Assembly: GCA_947683625.1 (NCBI GenBank)
Contig: CANTUR010000793.1
Coordinates: 4,402,001 to 4,466,000, forward strand
Direction: 5' to 3'
Length of the DNA: 64,000 bases
DNA from: Mallotus nudiflorus
Lineage: Eukaryota > Streptophyta > Magnoliopsida > Malpighiales > Euphorbiaceae
The notes beneath the pieces were generated by a model that worked only from the letters and a program-made list of their open reading frames with translations, did not search any database and had not been told where the DNA came from. Each line of letters starts with the position of its first letter. Within the stretch, counting starts at the first letter, position 1. Positions 22,085 through 35,912 of this stretch are shown here, one piece after another. Both the position numbers and the translations under genes were made by a program.

Positions 22085-24145
22085 TGTGAGTGACTGCAGG
22101 TGAGTTTTTTTTATGGCTACTTAGCTTATAGGCTTTGAAGGGACATGGCAAATTTACCAAATAAGAATAAATGATTAATCTCAGGAGGAACAAGATACAT
22201 TTTTTGGTTTTATGGAGTCACCACCTGATTTTTAAAAAATTGAGAAAAGAAAGGGATAACATTGGGTCACTCAATGAGTATTACCCCTAGCATAGTTTTT
22301 TACGTTCAGGGGATCACATCCACTTTTTGACTATTTTCATTATATGATATTTAGTGTATGGCTACCACAACACCCTAGGTTTAGTAATGACAGTTTGTAT
22401 AGCATTCACATAATACATTAGATAGTAGAAGATAATAAAGGTAAAATATCATTATTACATCATTTTCCTAATATAATACATATAAAAGGAAAAAAGATTT
22501 TAAAAAAGTAAATCTAGCTTAGATATAATGGACCTGTAAGGTTAACATAACTATGTACATAGATTGCTCAATCATATGAATAATAAGATAAGCAATGGAC
22601 ACTCAAAGACTTGATAGAGTAAGCAAAATGTACACAATCATGGATGTTTGTAGTGATTATTTATGCTATAATGATATGTGATGACAATATATAGGATCAC
22701 TAGACCAAGAACATGATGACTCTAGTATGGAATATAAACTTTTCATGTTATTGATTTTTATGGCATGATTTCATGTTTTGAAACTAGAAGATGCAAAATG
22801 ATGACATTAGACAAGCAAAATAGAGTCTAAATTATTCACATAGCATACAAATTGCCAGTCTTATCACGTAAGCATAATAATATTCACAAATGCTGGTAAC
22901 AAAAAAGTAAAATGTAGTGTGATAAAATAAATGTGCTAAAATAAAATGTAGTGTGATAAAATAAATGTGCTAAAATGATTGTATGGTCCTTAGATTTGAC
23001 TCAGCTTGTGTGATTTTTGAAGCTTTAGCTTTGAGGGATTATCAAGCTTTCCTCATCGAGAGGTTTAAAATGACGTGTAGAATGATTCTAGTTTGTATAC
23101 ATTTAAAGTGTGCTTTGACAACGATAAGGCTAGGTTTGGTGGAATAGAGACCTAATAACCTAAGAAAAATGCAATGGGAGAGCTAAAACTATCTAGAAGT
23201 GGGTTTCAGCACCTTCAAGTGGATAAATTTTTGAGTGTTTGTGTGTTTCCTCTTGCTCCCCCTCTCAAAATGGGGTGTAAAGGCACCATTTATAGTGAAA
23301 AATGTGAGGAAGAAGGGGTATAGGCATGGCCACATATGCATCCCTAGGATGAAGCGTATGACTACATGAATTGCATGTGACTATACACTTAGTGCGTGGT
23401 CACACTTTGGCACATGGCCAGCATGCTTGCACACAATTATTCATACTTTTATGCATTAGGCACTCAATTTGGGGCTTTTTCAGGCTATTTTGAGGTAGGT
23501 TCCTAGGGTTTTTAGGCCTTTTGGATGCGTTTTTGCATTCTATTTTGTCTAATTTAGCCTTGGTTTTAGCATATGACACCTCTAAGTGACATGTACTAAC
23601 CCTGGGGTGTTTTATACTATTTTGGGACCACCTTCAAAGGTTTTGGAGCCTTTTGGATGCATTCCCAAAGTCTACTTTGTATGGTTTGGCTTTGATTTTA
23701 GCGTGTGACACCTAGAGGTGTTCGTGGCTACACGCACATTTTTAAGTGATGCACACTAATCCTTGAGTTATTTTGGAATATTTTGAGACCACTCGTAGAG
23801 GTTTTAGAGTCTTTTGAATGCATTCCTAAAGTTCATTTTGTCAAAATCAATTTTCATCTTTTCATGAAGTTAGGTCCTGATCTAATGAAATGAACATTGG
23901 CTCAATAATTTGTGTGTTCCAAGAGAAGATTCTTGAAATAAGCTTTTATTGTTCTGATAATTCATATTTCATAAGATCAGAGTGCAACTTAATGGATTGA
24001 TGATCAATTTTGCACATTGGTGGGATCAGTTAGGGTTTTAGGGTTGCACACTTCATAGGTGTTATAAACAAGCAGACTCTAGTCTTTTTGAAAATTCATC
24101 TCATCATTGGACCTTTTTAGGGATAGTTAAATTTAAGGTATGATG
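22085..24145 (-). mobile_element. B: solo LTR of family X in the Z integrase
   Basis: Perfect 5-bp target duplication GTAAC (22080-22084 and 24146-24150). It starts TGTGAGTGAC, like copy C (TGTAAGTGAC), and its end GGTATGATG corresponds to GGTATGACA in C, with decay of the last bases. About 2061 bases versus 1886 in C. There is no PBS, PPT or internal sequence beside it. TATA-like ATTTATA (reverse TATAAAT) at 23288-23294, with CATGACCACATGC-type motifs at 23315-23460 upstream of it on the minus strand. Confidence 0.9.
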
Positions 24146-24150
24146 GTAAC

Positions 24151-24980
24151 ATGGCATCATGGCCATATACTAGCTTGAAGCGTGAAGTGCTTGTTGCCGA
24201 TTTCTAACTAGTCGTTAGTGCCCAAAGTACCTCAGACACAGTTTCATGCCATTTTCTTAGATTCTCCTTAATGGAATTTTGAATCACCATCTTTACCAAC
24301 TTGTTAGTAGCCTCAGCCTATTTATTTATCTGGGCATAGTATAAAGATGAATAAAGGAGCTTGATATTGTAATTTTTTGCAAAAGCTTGAACTTATTCTC
24401 CTATAAACATTGTGCCATGTCCGTGGCAATAGACTCTGGAATCCTAGACCAATGTATGATTTGCCTGGTGATGAAGTCCATGACCGATTGCTAATTAATG
24501 ATCTTTAGAGGAATAGCTTCTACCTATTTTTTAAATTAATTTATTGAAACTAATATGAAACCATGTTCTTTAGAAGATGGCAGATAAACTTTCCCGATGA
24601 TGTCCATCACCCATCCCCTGAATGGCCATGGTTTGATGATGGAATGTAGCTCTTCCACTGGAACATACTGGATTGGTCCATGCTTCTGGCAAGCTTCACA
24701 TCCTTGGGTGTAGTCTTTACTATCTTTCTCTATGGTTGGCCAAAAATACCTGTATTGCTATATCAACCACTTCATCTTCCTTCCCCCTTAATGGGCATTT
24801 GCAATTCCTTCATGAGCCTCAACCATGACTATCATTGCTTTTTTAGGGCTGATGCATCTAAGTAGTTCTCCTAAGACTGATCTTCTATATAATTTTCCAT
24901 CTATTAGTAGCATTTTGGTTGCTAGGACTCTAATTCATTGTGGCCAATGGATGGGTTGTTTAGGTATTCTTTGATTTCTA
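24151..24980 (-). pseudogene. Z integrase zinc domain and catalytic core
   Basis: Reading from 24980 down: a zinc region with EAHEGIANAH, YFWPTIEKD and a CEACQKHG segment (about 24680-24850); the core with MDIIGKVYLPSSKEH (first Asp); IATDMAQC (second Asp, normally TDQG); then a YYAQ..AEATNK segment (about 24285-24340) holding the catalytic Glu. Several stops interrupt it. The frame leads straight into the B insertion point and continues at 22084. Confidence 0.7.
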
Positions 24981-25239
24981 CCCTCCAATCAGCCTCAAAA
25001 TCGATGGTAGTAACCTAAAAACAAAGATCATTAAACTTCACTGATAAAGATAAATGAGGTCGGATCAGTGTTGGTATAAACTAGATTCTCCCTTTATACC
25101 CAGAGCATGATTGGGCTAGATCATTTGCTTCATTGTTAGCCTCCTTTTCTAAATATTAGAGCTTGTGTCTTACAAATATTTTCATCATGTGCTAGACTTT
25201 ATTACAGTATGCCCCCAGTATGGCCAATTCACACTTGTA

Positions 25240-25920
25240 TTCCCTTGAAACTTACTTGACCACCAGCATTAAATTACCAAAAATATTAACATTATGGACT
25301 CCAAGTTCACCAAGAATGTCAAGCACAATTAGCATGCCTTCATATTTTGACTGATTATTTGTGCATGGGAAATTAAGCAGGAATGATAGCTTTATCTTGA
25401 TGCCAAGAGACAATTCTTGGACAACTCCTGGCCTTAAGCCTGATGATGCCCTTGATCTATCAAACCATACTCTCCATACCTTAGCTTTATAGAGATTAAT
25501 TAATATTTCCACAAAATGATGATTAATAAAGAAATTAGCTAGCTCCTGCTCTTTGATAGCTTTATGGGGCACATATTATAGTATGATTTCTGAAAGAGCT
25601 ACTACCCATTTACCAAGTTAATTTCTGAGGAACGGCCTTAATAAGATGTATTTGATAACATTGATTTGATAAATCACCTACATCACAAAGGAGAGCAGAT
25701 AATACCTGAGCTTATAGTATGTGAAGTATAAATAAAGCCTGAGTCTCTCAATAGAGGAGTACCTTGTCTCTGCATCCATCAATGCTTGACTGAGGTAATA
25801 GATAAATCTCTTAAATCCATTTTGCTCCTAGGCAAGTAGACTTCCTATTAAAAATTCTGAGGCTAAAATGTATAGTAGTAAAGGCATATTCAGCTTTAGC
25901 ACCACCATGACTAGAGGATG
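25240..25920 (-). pseudogene. Z RNase H, catalytic residues lost
   Basis: The open stretch 25252-25572 shows the Tat-type second RNase H pattern: ELANFFINHH, VWFDRSRASSG, LLNFPCTNNQSKYEGML, ELGVHNVNIFGNLMLVVK. The Glu expected in NNQAEYEA is Lys (NNQSKYEG) and the Asp expected in GDSQLV is Asn (GNLMLV). Upstream (25573-25920) is the RT-RNase H connection, with stops. Confidence 0.65.
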
Positions 25921-25929
25921 CATTAAGTA

Positions 25930-26870
25930 TGCCTTAATCTAATCAAATGCATGTTGGTGTTCGGTTGTTCATTCAAAATTCTCCATGTCTTTGAGTTTTA
26001 GAAGGGGTGACCAAATTCTTAGTTGGCCCACTATATTGGATATGAACCTTCTGAGATAGTTGATCTAGTTGATTAACTTCAGTAATTTAGTTTTGGACTT
26101 AAGAGGTGCAACTTGGTTGATTGCCTTAGTCTTATTGGCATCTACTTCCACCCCCATCTGGTGCATTAAGAATCCTAAAAAATGGGTTGCTGATACACCA
26201 AATACACACTTGAGAAGGTTCAGTTTTAGCTGTTGGACCCTTATCCATTCCAATGTTTAGGTTAAATGGTCTTGATGCTATTGATCATCCTTTGACTTGA
26301 CAATCACATCACCTATGTAAACTTTCATAAATCCCTAATCAATGAGTTAAAAATATTATACATGGCCCGCTAATATGCTGCCCTTACATTTTTAAGGCTG
26401 AATGGCATTACAATCCACTTTTAACTCCTAAAAGCACCAGCACACCTAAAGGTAGTTTTTCTCACATCAATCTCCTTAATTTTTATCTAATTATAGCCTG
26501 AGTGACCATCCATAAGACTGAGGATGTAATGGCCTAATGCAGCGTTAATGAGTATGTCGACCATTGGCATAGGATACTCATCCTTAGGAGTCATAAGATT
26601 CAAATTCTTAAAGTTGATACACACCCTAATCTTGCCATTCTTCTTTACTATAGGGACTATGTTTGACAGCCACTGGGTGTAATGTGTTTTTTTTAATGAA
26701 TCCTACCTCAGTGAGTCTTTTGATTTCATTGACCACCAAATTTTCTACATCCCTTGACATTCTTCTAGGAGTTTAGATATGAGGCCAATAAACAAGCTTA
26801 ATAGGTAACTCATGTTCCACCAACTGTTAGTCTAGGTCGGCATCTCCTCATATGTCCAAGCGAAACAGTC
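25930..26870 (-). pseudogene. Z reverse transcriptase, active site mutated
   Basis: Recognisable pieces: a fingers segment with RVCINFKNLN-type sequence (about 26590-26625), the catalytic strand reading VYIGDVIVKSKDDQ (normally YVDD; codons 26308-26313 give G-D, so the first Asp is lost), and the thumb/connection piece KLNLLKCVFGVSATHFLGFL (26065-26253). Many stops. It polymerised DNA from the RNA template in the active ancestor. Confidence 0.7.
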
Positions 26871-27399
26871 CATGTACTTTTACAGTAACTCCACCAGCCT
26901 TGCTTCAAACTCATGGTTATGCTTGGAAGTAATGTATATAGGCTATTTTTCAGCATTAGTCCCTAGATTAATTTCTTTTAAAATATTCATGGTTTGAATA
27001 GGATCATCCCCTAACTTGCTGGCAGGGATATGCATATCACTAACTTTTAATTGGCCAATGGTGTCTTACTCTTCTTCTTCGAAGATGCACTCGGTTGATA
27101 AGACCTGCCTATTAACTGAAAAGGTTTGCAACATCATCATCTTTATTAGTGATAATTGATCAACCAACTTCCTTTACTATAATTACTGTACACTGATCCA
27201 TTGAATATTTGGCTTAGAGCCCTTCTTGAACCTAGTAAAATGAGGCAAGTACATCATGGCCTCTACATGAAAGGCCTCTTCCCCAAATGGGTTAGGCTCC
27301 CCATGGATGACCTCTACATCCCTTTTTGACCTCTAAATAAACAACATTTGATGTAAAGAAGAAGGGACACAAGCATTAGAGTGGATCCAATCCCTGCCC

Positions 27400-27760
27400 A
27401 AAAGAACATTATAGTTAGTCATCACATCCATTATAAAGAACCATCTTATGACTCATGTCTGTAAAATTTGACATTCAGTATAATGAACCCTTTAGGAGCC
27501 CAATCATTTCCTAAAAAATCAATCACCATAGCATTAGTTTTCTTAAGGTCCTTGAGTTCTAGACCAATTTTCTTTAGCATATGCAGTGATAGAATGTTGA
27601 CTCCAACATTGTTATCCATTAGAACTCTCTTCATTTCCACTCCATTGAAATTGGCCTTAATATATAATGGCTAAATATGTCTGGTCATCAGGATGTTAGG
27701 TTGTGGGATGGTTAAAAATGCCCCCAGTCTATCATCCAACTCCTAATCATCAGGGGTGCC
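27400..27760 (-). pseudogene. Z aspartic protease
   Basis: Open stretch 27446-27640 includes KRVLMDNNVGVNILSLHMLK, aligning with the Tat-type active site RVLIDNGSSVNVLP. The catalytic Asp is present and the glycine is replaced (DNN in place of DNG). It is followed by IDFLGNDWAPKGFIILNVKF. Confidence 0.65.
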
Positions 27761-28829
27761 TAACATCCTCATCCAAAGTGGATCTCTATCCAGACTTTAG
27801 TTTAAAGTCATTTGGAAGAGTTACAACATTGATAGCAGAGCCTTAGACTTCTCTTTTTGGCAATGGTAGGGGAAGTGGACCATCTTTAATTTTTCCCTCT
27901 TCTGTAAACTAGTACCACTGCACCTTCCCTTTGCCCTTGTCTTGCTTATGTAGTTTGAAACTAGAGTAAGGCTTTTTATGGGGTTTTATTTTGTCACTAT
28001 ACATCTTCTTCATAGTGTAGTGCCTATCATCAGTAATTCTCTTCTCATGCTCCTTTTCTCTGGGATTTCTATCCTTCTCAATTCTTAAAGGCCGATGAGT
28101 ATTTCTTTCCTTGTCTGCTCGGGGCCTTCTTCTTAAGGCTGAAGGTTCATGAGACTGAAAGGATGACTGGTAAAGCCTCTACATTCTTCTTTTCTGAGTC
28201 TTGGTCATATTAATCCTTCCATCATCAAGATACTATATCCTCTAAAAGACATCATTCTTAGGCTTGTGTCTTTACCAGTCCTCAATTGCCTTTAGTTTGA
28301 ATGTCTTAGCATTTGGCTGATTAGGTGAATGACATTGCCCCCTTGGGGGAGTCATGTGATGTTCATTTCTTAGCCTTGGCCTCTTAAGTGAGTGAGATTG
28401 GCTTCTACTGCTAGCCAAATATGTCATGATTTTATTTCTTAACTAATAAAAGGAACCCTTTTAGTCTTGCTTCACATGCCTTAGAGACCTGTTGCACTTC
28501 TTAGGAGTATATTTAAAGGAAAGTTGGCATGTTAGGTTAGTAACTTCTTCTTTTTGGGTGAGAGTGACTTCCCTGTTCACCTTTAAGCTTTCTCCTGATC
28601 TTCTTTTAGGAGTTTTAGCTCCATCCTGACTCTAGGCCAATTGGGAGTCCGTGGTTCATCCTTTCCTGCACTAAGGACCTTAATGTCTTTAGGGAAAATC
28701 ATGCTAGAAGGTATTCTGGGAAATAGCATGCTGATCGTCTGAGCTTTCCCCTTTCCCAGGAATAAGAGTTTCCATTATCTATGCCTCTTGAATGACATTT
28801 CTAAAAATCACACAGTTGTTAGTAGTATG
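27761..28829 (-). pseudogene. Z gag C-terminus and gag-PR linker
   Basis: Minus-strand reading includes NCVIFRNVIQEA next to 28829, the region after the His/Cys motif of Tat-type Gag, then an AIEDWYRHKPKN segment and MTKTQKRRMQRL (about 28165-28205), a common basic motif before PR. A highly charged Arg/Lys/Glu stretch follows (28020-28140). D is inserted at 28830; the N-terminal two-thirds of Gag is not found elsewhere in the window. Confidence 0.6.
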
Positions 28830-30186
28830 TGATGGAGGTCAAATATAATACCTTAATCTCTAAAACTAAGTATAGAGTAACTAGGGTGTCGGACACTAAG
28901 GACCTTAGAGTAAATTTTGTATTAACTAAGTAGATACTTAGATGGATAGGCAAAATGATATTAAAATGATATTAATTGATTCTATCCAACTCTAAGTTAC
29001 TAATTCCTAATTACATAAATTAAATAAACTATACCAAAGACAACTTTAAGCAATGTATATTAGAATTATAATTTAGAATTAATCTAGAACTTATAAAGTT
29101 AATAATATATAAGAATTCATATATTAACTGGAGAATAAGCCAATATTCATTAAAAACAACTCTCATCATCAATTAAGAGTATTGTCATCTAGAGTCTACA
29201 AGCACTCTTATGACATTATAGAGATAAGCAAAAACTATTAAGTTCTTTGCCCATTCTTTAACCCCTTAAAGTGGATTTATTGTCTCAAAGTACTTTCCTA
29301 ACCTTCAAGTAATTTCAATTACATTTCTACCAATTTTTCCCAATTCTTATTGTGAACAAATGATTAACAAGTTATATATAGTGATCAAAACATACATAAC
29401 ACAATTCAAAACTCAATTAAAATTAAATCAATCATGAATTATAAAAGATAATAATATAGTTCATATATTAATTTATTATTGTAGTTCTACATACAAGACT
29501 TAGCCAAAATACATAGTGCTCAATATCAAGGAATAATGAAGAAGCATTATAAACATCAAGTAATTAGAATAAATAAGAGAAAAAGGATGATATTGATAAA
29601 ACCCCTTACTACTCTCCAAGAAGTTACTTGGTTATGGTAAAACCTTTTTGATACCTTCCTTCAATTCCTTAGATATATCCTTGAACATTAAACACTTCAA
29701 GTCTTTTAATAGTAAAACTAATAATTCTATCTATTCTAAACATAATACTATTATTTTTTATGACTAAAATAGAAACAATTTCATGCATTTATAGGCTTCT
29801 TGGCATCCCCATTCGTGCCTCTTCAAATGGATGTATTAGTGCTGACTTGGCACAGGATGTCTCTGTCATGACTCAGCACGATGTGACGAGTTGGCATAGG
29901 TTGCTTCAAGTCAGCACCAAACCTCGTGCTGAGTCAACACCCTTCTCTAAAGCCTCATTTTAACATTGCATGCATCATTCTTCATTGTACTCCTTCCAAG
30001 TTCATTTCCATACATGAATTAGACCTAGAAACACCTACAAAACATATAAAATCAACATAAAGACAATGCAAACAAAAGAAATAAAAACTATAGTGCATAA
30101 CTAAGTAAATATAAGAAATCATAAAAAAAATAATGAAAATTAAACCATAATTAGCCTAAAGAACTATGCTCATTTGCATTATAACA
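28830..30186 (-). repeat. D 3' LTR (~1.36 kb)
   Basis: Starts TGATGGAGGTCAAATATAAT, matching the 5' LTR start TGATGGGGGTCAAATATAAT at 38737. The inner end TGTTATAATGC (minus) abuts the PPT. Confidence 0.8.
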
Positions 30187-30198
30187 AACTCCCCTATA
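30187..30198 (-). other. Polypurine tract of D
   Basis: TATAGGGGAGTT on the minus strand, next to LTR start TGTTATAATG. Confidence 0.6.
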
Positions 30199-31260
30199 CT
30201 TAGCCCTCGCTTATCCTCAAGCAAGACATAAGGCCTAAGTGAGAAAAGAATAAAAATCTTCTATCTTCTCTAAGATGGATATAATAATCTTAACAAGTCA
30301 TCTCAATCAAGAAAGAAAATTAAGAAAAAGAGAGTTAGTAACTAAACTTCTAATGCTAAAAAATAATAGATAAGACAAATTTTATAGCATAATCAATAAG
30401 TTTAACAATTTATTAAACTATTAAGAACAAATCAAAGAATGTAAAGTCAAGGTGCTAATCAAGCTTTCTAGCTATAATGCTCATTAAGCACGCACATTGA
30501 CCAAAAATTCTCATGGAATTTTTAGACATATATAATATATATACATAATATGAACTAGTTGCATTTCTTTCTGAATGAATGTAATTAAGGAGCATACTCA
30601 TCTGTACATAACTTACTCAAAATGCAACAACTTGTGACGTCATGCTTTTCTTTCTGAATGAGTGTAATTAAGGAGCATACTTACTTACACACAACTTACT
30701 CGAAATGCATGACATTAACAAGCATTATTATTATTATTTTATTATTTTATTTATGTTTTTCCTTTCTTTTTTTTCTTTTTTTTCTTTTAGTGTCCTCATC
30801 CATTATTAAAAAGTTAACAATATGAATTATGGCTATAGTTTCCCTAAGGTTACTTAAACCCTTAAAAACCTAAGATTGAATCCTAACCATCCTAGCCTTA
30901 AGCATAATTAGAAGTTAAATAGACATTCTCTATACTTTGAAAATAATAATAAAAGATAAAAAGAAAAACTTAAAGCTTATACTAGAGGAAACTTTAAAAT
31001 TGTACCAATTAAGCATAGAAAGATAATTACTAACATAATAATAAAAAGAAAAGTCAATCAAAATCAAAATGAATTTAAAGAGAAAACTAATTAAAAATAT
31101 AAAGAAGATAAAAGTAAGTAAAATTAAGCATATTTGATAATAATTAGTAAAACACAACACATAACAAAATAAAAACTACTACTATTCCTGTCCCCCACAC
31201 TTAAAATGCATATTGTCCCTAATATATCACCATAAAAGTAAGGAAAGGAAAGTAATACTC
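30199..31260. other. D 3' untranslated region
   Basis: Homologous to 11165-12265 of E, with the same duplicated GGAGCATACT-CAACTTACT blocks and a T/C-rich stretch near 30740-30790. No coding. Confidence 0.5.
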
Positions 31261-31269
31261 CCCTAATCA

Positions 31270-32180
31270 TTCGAAGGGGTGGGTGGAGGAGACTCAATGT
31301 TGTATCCGGAATAGGCAAAGAATTTATTCAACTTGTACTCCATTGTCCTTTGCCTACGGACATTCTAACCCTCTCCAACAAGATCGAGACCTCATTGGAA
31401 TCAAGAAAAATGTAGCATGGACAAATTCACCTCTCACAAAGGCTTGCTTAGTAAAGTAAAAACACTCAACAACATGAATGAAATCATTAAGGTTAACATT
31501 CAAAGCTTTAGCAATAATGGTAACAACATAACCACGGGTAAGTAAGGCATCTTTATGTGCAGCATGAGTCAAAAATTGGTTAAAAATCCAATAAGTCCAA
31601 TATGACATGTAGATTTGTCAAAGACAACACATGCAAGGACTTTGTGTAATAACCAATATTTCAAATCTTTAATAAATATAACTTTTTCCTTTTTTAGGTT
31701 GAAACGGTGTTTGCAAGTTAGTCAAGATTGTCTAGAATTCATTCAATAAAAAGGACTCAGGGGAATCACACAAACTATCCTTTTTTAAACCAAAGACACA
31801 TTACATGAAAAAATAGGTAAGTTGATGTTAATTGCCTAGCATTCGAAATTCTAGAATTTGGGAATTGGTTGAGTTCACATATAAAGTAGTATAGAATTCA
31901 ATAATCAACTCAAAATAAGTATCTTCAAGCATTGATACAAAATTCTGAAGCCCATAAGTTGTCAACATTTGATTAAAAGATTTACTAATACCCACATCAT
32001 TAAGGAGAGAATTAGGAATATACTTACAACCTATAATTTCTTAAAACTTAATGGTTATGAACTTAGCACCTTCCTTATGTGAAATGATTATAAACTTAGC
32101 CTTGTAAGTAAGTGAAAGATTCTCTTCCTCTTGATGCTCTTTTTCAATATGTCATCTTTTAGAAGATGAACCCCTTGTCT
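31270..32180 (-). pseudogene. Sense extra ORF of D (Athila type)
   Basis: Same protein as in E: a YIPNSLLNDVGISKSFNQML segment (about 31960-32020), SMLEDTYFELIIEFYTTL (about 31885-31940), FQPKKGKVIFIKDLKYWLLH (about 31650-31710), then 31354-31608 with LTRGYVVTIIAKALNVNLND and YFTKQAFVRGEF, and near the end MEYKLNKFFAYSGYNIE. Several stops. Conservation of this extra ORF between two elements supports a real ancestral gene. Confidence 0.6.
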
Positions 32181-33290
32181 TACCATTTCTAATGGCTTGC
32201 TATATGAAGTAACAAAAGGGAAAGGAGTAAAGAATAAAGAAAAAGGTGATGATAATGGGTATTGGAGAATAATAAGAAATTAAAGATTAAGAGGAAATGA
32301 AAAGCAAAGAATATAAGGGGAAGAGAATGCTGGAATTCGGCTGGGGGTAGGAAAATGGGAATATAGGAAGGAAAAAATTAAAATATTAAAAGAATGGTAA
32401 GAAGATGAAGAAAAAGGAAGAGATGTGTGGAAGAATAAATGGATGGGAAATTGGAAAGGTATGCAAGGAGTGTAGTCAAATGAGATATATATAGGTAGTA
32501 GAATAGGGTGTAAGTTGATAATGAAAGGTCATGACCTTTATTGGAAAGGGACATGACTTTTCACTATTTATATTGTATTTTTTTTATAAAATTATAGAAT
32601 GAAAAGGTATGTGATATACAAATAAAAATATGTTATGATTAAATATATGTGTATGTATAAGCATATATATAGTTATTAACAAAATTGTAAAACACAAAAT
32701 AAAGCACGAGTCAGCAATAATTTGCCAACTTAGCACATTAGCCCTCTATAATGAGTCATAACCAAGGGATTACTCAGCATGAAGTGTTGCTGTCATGAGT
32801 CGTCACCTTATTGTCAACTCAGTATAGAGGGAATGACAAGTGAGGCCATGTCTCTATAACAAGTTGTCATATTTGTGCCGACTCAGCACATAACTTTATT
32901 ACTATTATAAATATATACTTAATAATAGAAACTAAAATAAATAAAAGAAATTAAATAAAAATAACATAAACTTAAAGAAAAATAGTATGTATGTGTGCTT
33001 TGCAATTAGTTTATAGATACAAAATATGAATAAAAGAAAATATTAACTAAAATTTAAATAAATTTAATAAAAGAACTATAAGTAAAACTACTACTATTAA
33101 AATATGGTTTAAATGAATCTAAATGGCATAAAACATAAAAAACATAATATACTAAAATAAAAAAAGGGATAAATATTACCTTGTGATATTTAAAGGTCTA
33201 TAGCATGACTTTACCTTAGCTATGTTAGGGCATAGATAGAGAGATTGACTGGCCTTAATCAATTTGTTTCTCAATCAAATATGTCTTTAG
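32181..33290. other. D spacer between extra ORF and pol
   Basis: AT-rich, with a purine-rich stretch (32220-32460). No coding recognised. Confidence 0.4.
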
Positions 33291-34670
33291 ATGATGCGCA
33301 TTAACTTTGAAGATTTCCCCTTATCATTCGATATTTCTATTGCACTATATGGATGAACTTTAATAACTTTAAAATGACCCTACCATCTTGACTTTAAATT
33401 TCTTGAAAATAATTTCAATCTTGAATTATAAAGTAGGAGCACCTTCATGAAATTGCTTCTTAGATAAATGCTTATCATGCCATAACTTGGTGAGATCTTT
33501 ATACAATTTCTCATTCTCATAAGCATTCATTCTTAACTCATTCAATTCATTAAGTTGAAGTAGTCTCTTCCTATTGGCCTTTTTTTAAATCAAAATTCAA
33601 AGCCCTTGTTGCCCAATGTGCTTTATGCTATAGTTCAACGGGTAAATGACAAGACTTTTCGTATATCATTTGGTAAGGATTAAGGCCAATTGGGGTTTAA
33701 AGGCTATCTTATATGCCCACAATGCATCATCTAATTTCAATGCCTAGTTTTTTATAGAAGAAGATACATTTTTCTCAAGAATCCACTTTATCTCTCTGTT
33801 ACTAACCTTAACTTGCCCACTTGTTTATGGTTGATATGGGGTGGAAATCTTATGTGTTACCCCATACTTTTTCAAAAGGGCCTCTATTACATTATTGGAA
33901 AAGTGTGGACCTCCATCACTAATCAATGCTCTCAGGGTGCCAAACCTTAGAAAAATTATTTTCTTAAGCATTTTCTTGACAACCTTTACATCATTAGTAA
34001 TGGTCGGTATTGCTTCCATCTATTTCAAAACATAATCAACCATAACCAAGATATACTTGTAGCCTAAAAAACTAAGAAATGGACCCATGAAATCTGTACC
34101 CCAAATATTAAAAAATTCAACTTCAAGGATTCCATTTAAAGGCATCTCATGTTTCCTAATAATATTACCCATTCTTTAACACTTATCACATGTTAGCACA
34201 AATTCCCTAGCATCCTTAAATAAGGTAGGCCACTAAAAACTAGATTTTAGTACCTTAGATGTCGTCTTTGATGCTCCAAAGTGTCCACCAACATCTAAAG
34301 AATGACAGTGTCTCAAAAGATCTTAAACTTCATCTTGAGGAATGGATCTCCTTATCAAACCATATGCACACCTCTTATAAGTAATGGATCCTCTTAATTA
34401 TAGAACTTATTATCATGTAAAAATTTCTTCCTTTGTTGATAATCCATTCCATAAGGAAGAATTCCACTAACAAGATAATTAGTAATATCCACAAACCTAG
34501 GAAGTTCCTTTAATGCCAAACTAAGTAAATGTTCACCATGAAATGTCTCATTAATTTGTACACCATCATCATAGTTCTTTAACCCTTCTTGATCTAGCCT
34601 TGATAAATCATCTACAATAAGGTTTTCATTTCCTTTCTTGTATCTCGCTTCCCAATCAAACACTTAAAGC
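33291..34670 (-). pseudogene. D integrase
   Basis: 34394-34663 gives the RH-IN connection (NENLIVDDLSRLDQEG, then YLVSGILPYGMDYQQRKKFL). 34150-34390 is the zinc region in pieces. 33825-34019 is the core with LRALISDGGPHFSNN, the second catalytic Asp. The C-terminal region (33300-33660) carries the ELNELRMNAYENEKLYKD-type chain. Multiple stops and frameshifts. Confidence 0.7.
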
Positions 34671-35885
34671 ATTAAAATCCACATTAGGAGCTTTGGTTTT
34701 GCATCCTTCTTGCTTGGAAGATACTTAAGAGTAGCATGGTCTGAATTCATAATAACCTTCTATCCTATAAGATATGCTCTAAACTTGTCAAATGCATAAA
34801 TAATAGCAAAAAACTCATTTTTCATAGTGGTATAGTTGATTTGAGCATCATTAATTACTTTGCTAGCGTAGTAAATGACAAAGGGCTTTCCTTCTTTCAT
34901 TTAACCCAAAACAGCCCCCACCGCAAAGTTACTTGCGTCACACATAATTTCAAATGGTTGCTCCCAGTTAGGTGGTTACAAAATTGGTGCTAAAATAAAA
35001 GCATTTTTTAATTCTTTAAAAACATCAACACATGCTTCATCAAACTCAAAAACAGCATCCTTAGCAAGTAGTTTGCATAGTGGCTTCACTATTTTGGAAA
35101 AGTCTTTAATAATTCTCCAATGAAAACTGGCATGTCCAAGAAATTTTCTTATATCTTTTACACTTTTAGGGTGTGGTAGATTAGCAATGACTTTTATCTT
35201 TGCTTTATCAACTTTAATGCCTCTTTTTGATATTGAATGTCCAAGAATAATTCCTTTTTGTGCTATAAAGTGACATTTCTCCTAATTCAAAAATAAACCA
35301 TGCTCAATACACCTATCAAAAACTTAAGATAGATTATCTAGACAATGGGAAAAATTAGTACCATACACACTAAAATCATCCATAAAAAATTTTACACATT
35401 CATTTAGTAAATTACTAAATATTGAAAACATGCATTTTTAAAAAGTTGTAGGTGCATTGCATAATTGAAAAGGTATATGCCTAAAAGAAAATGTATCATA
35501 TAGGCATGTAAAAGTAGTTTTAGCTTGGTCCTTGGGATGAATAGGAATTTGATAAAACCCACTAAGTCTATATAAATAAAAAAATAAGAAAATTTGGCTA
35601 GTCTCTCAAGAACTAGGTTAATAAAAGGTAATGGAAAGTGATCTTTCCTAGTTACTTTATTTAATTTTCTATAGTTAGTACACATATGCCATCACGTGAT
35701 AGTTCTAATAAGCATTAATTCATTAAACTCATTCTTAACAATTGTTAAGCCTGCTTTCTTTGGAATAACTTGAATGGGGCTTACCTATTTACTATCACTA
35801 ACGGAATATATGATTCCATTATCAAGAAACTTAGTTACCTCCTTACTTACCACCTATTTGAGAGTTGGATTTAGCCACCTTTGGC
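34671..35885 (-). pseudogene. D reverse transcriptase and RNase H start
   Basis: RT fingers at 35404-35685 (CTNYRKLNKVTRKDHFPLPF). The catalytic box FMDDFSVYG is intact (35372-35383), the only one of the four pols with both aspartates, but the frame around it is broken. The connection is at 35060-35200, and an RNase H start resembling MCDASNFAVGAVLG is at about 34900-34950. Confidence 0.7.
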
Positions 35886-35912
35886 CTTCAATGGAAGGCT
35901 TGTCATTATCCT

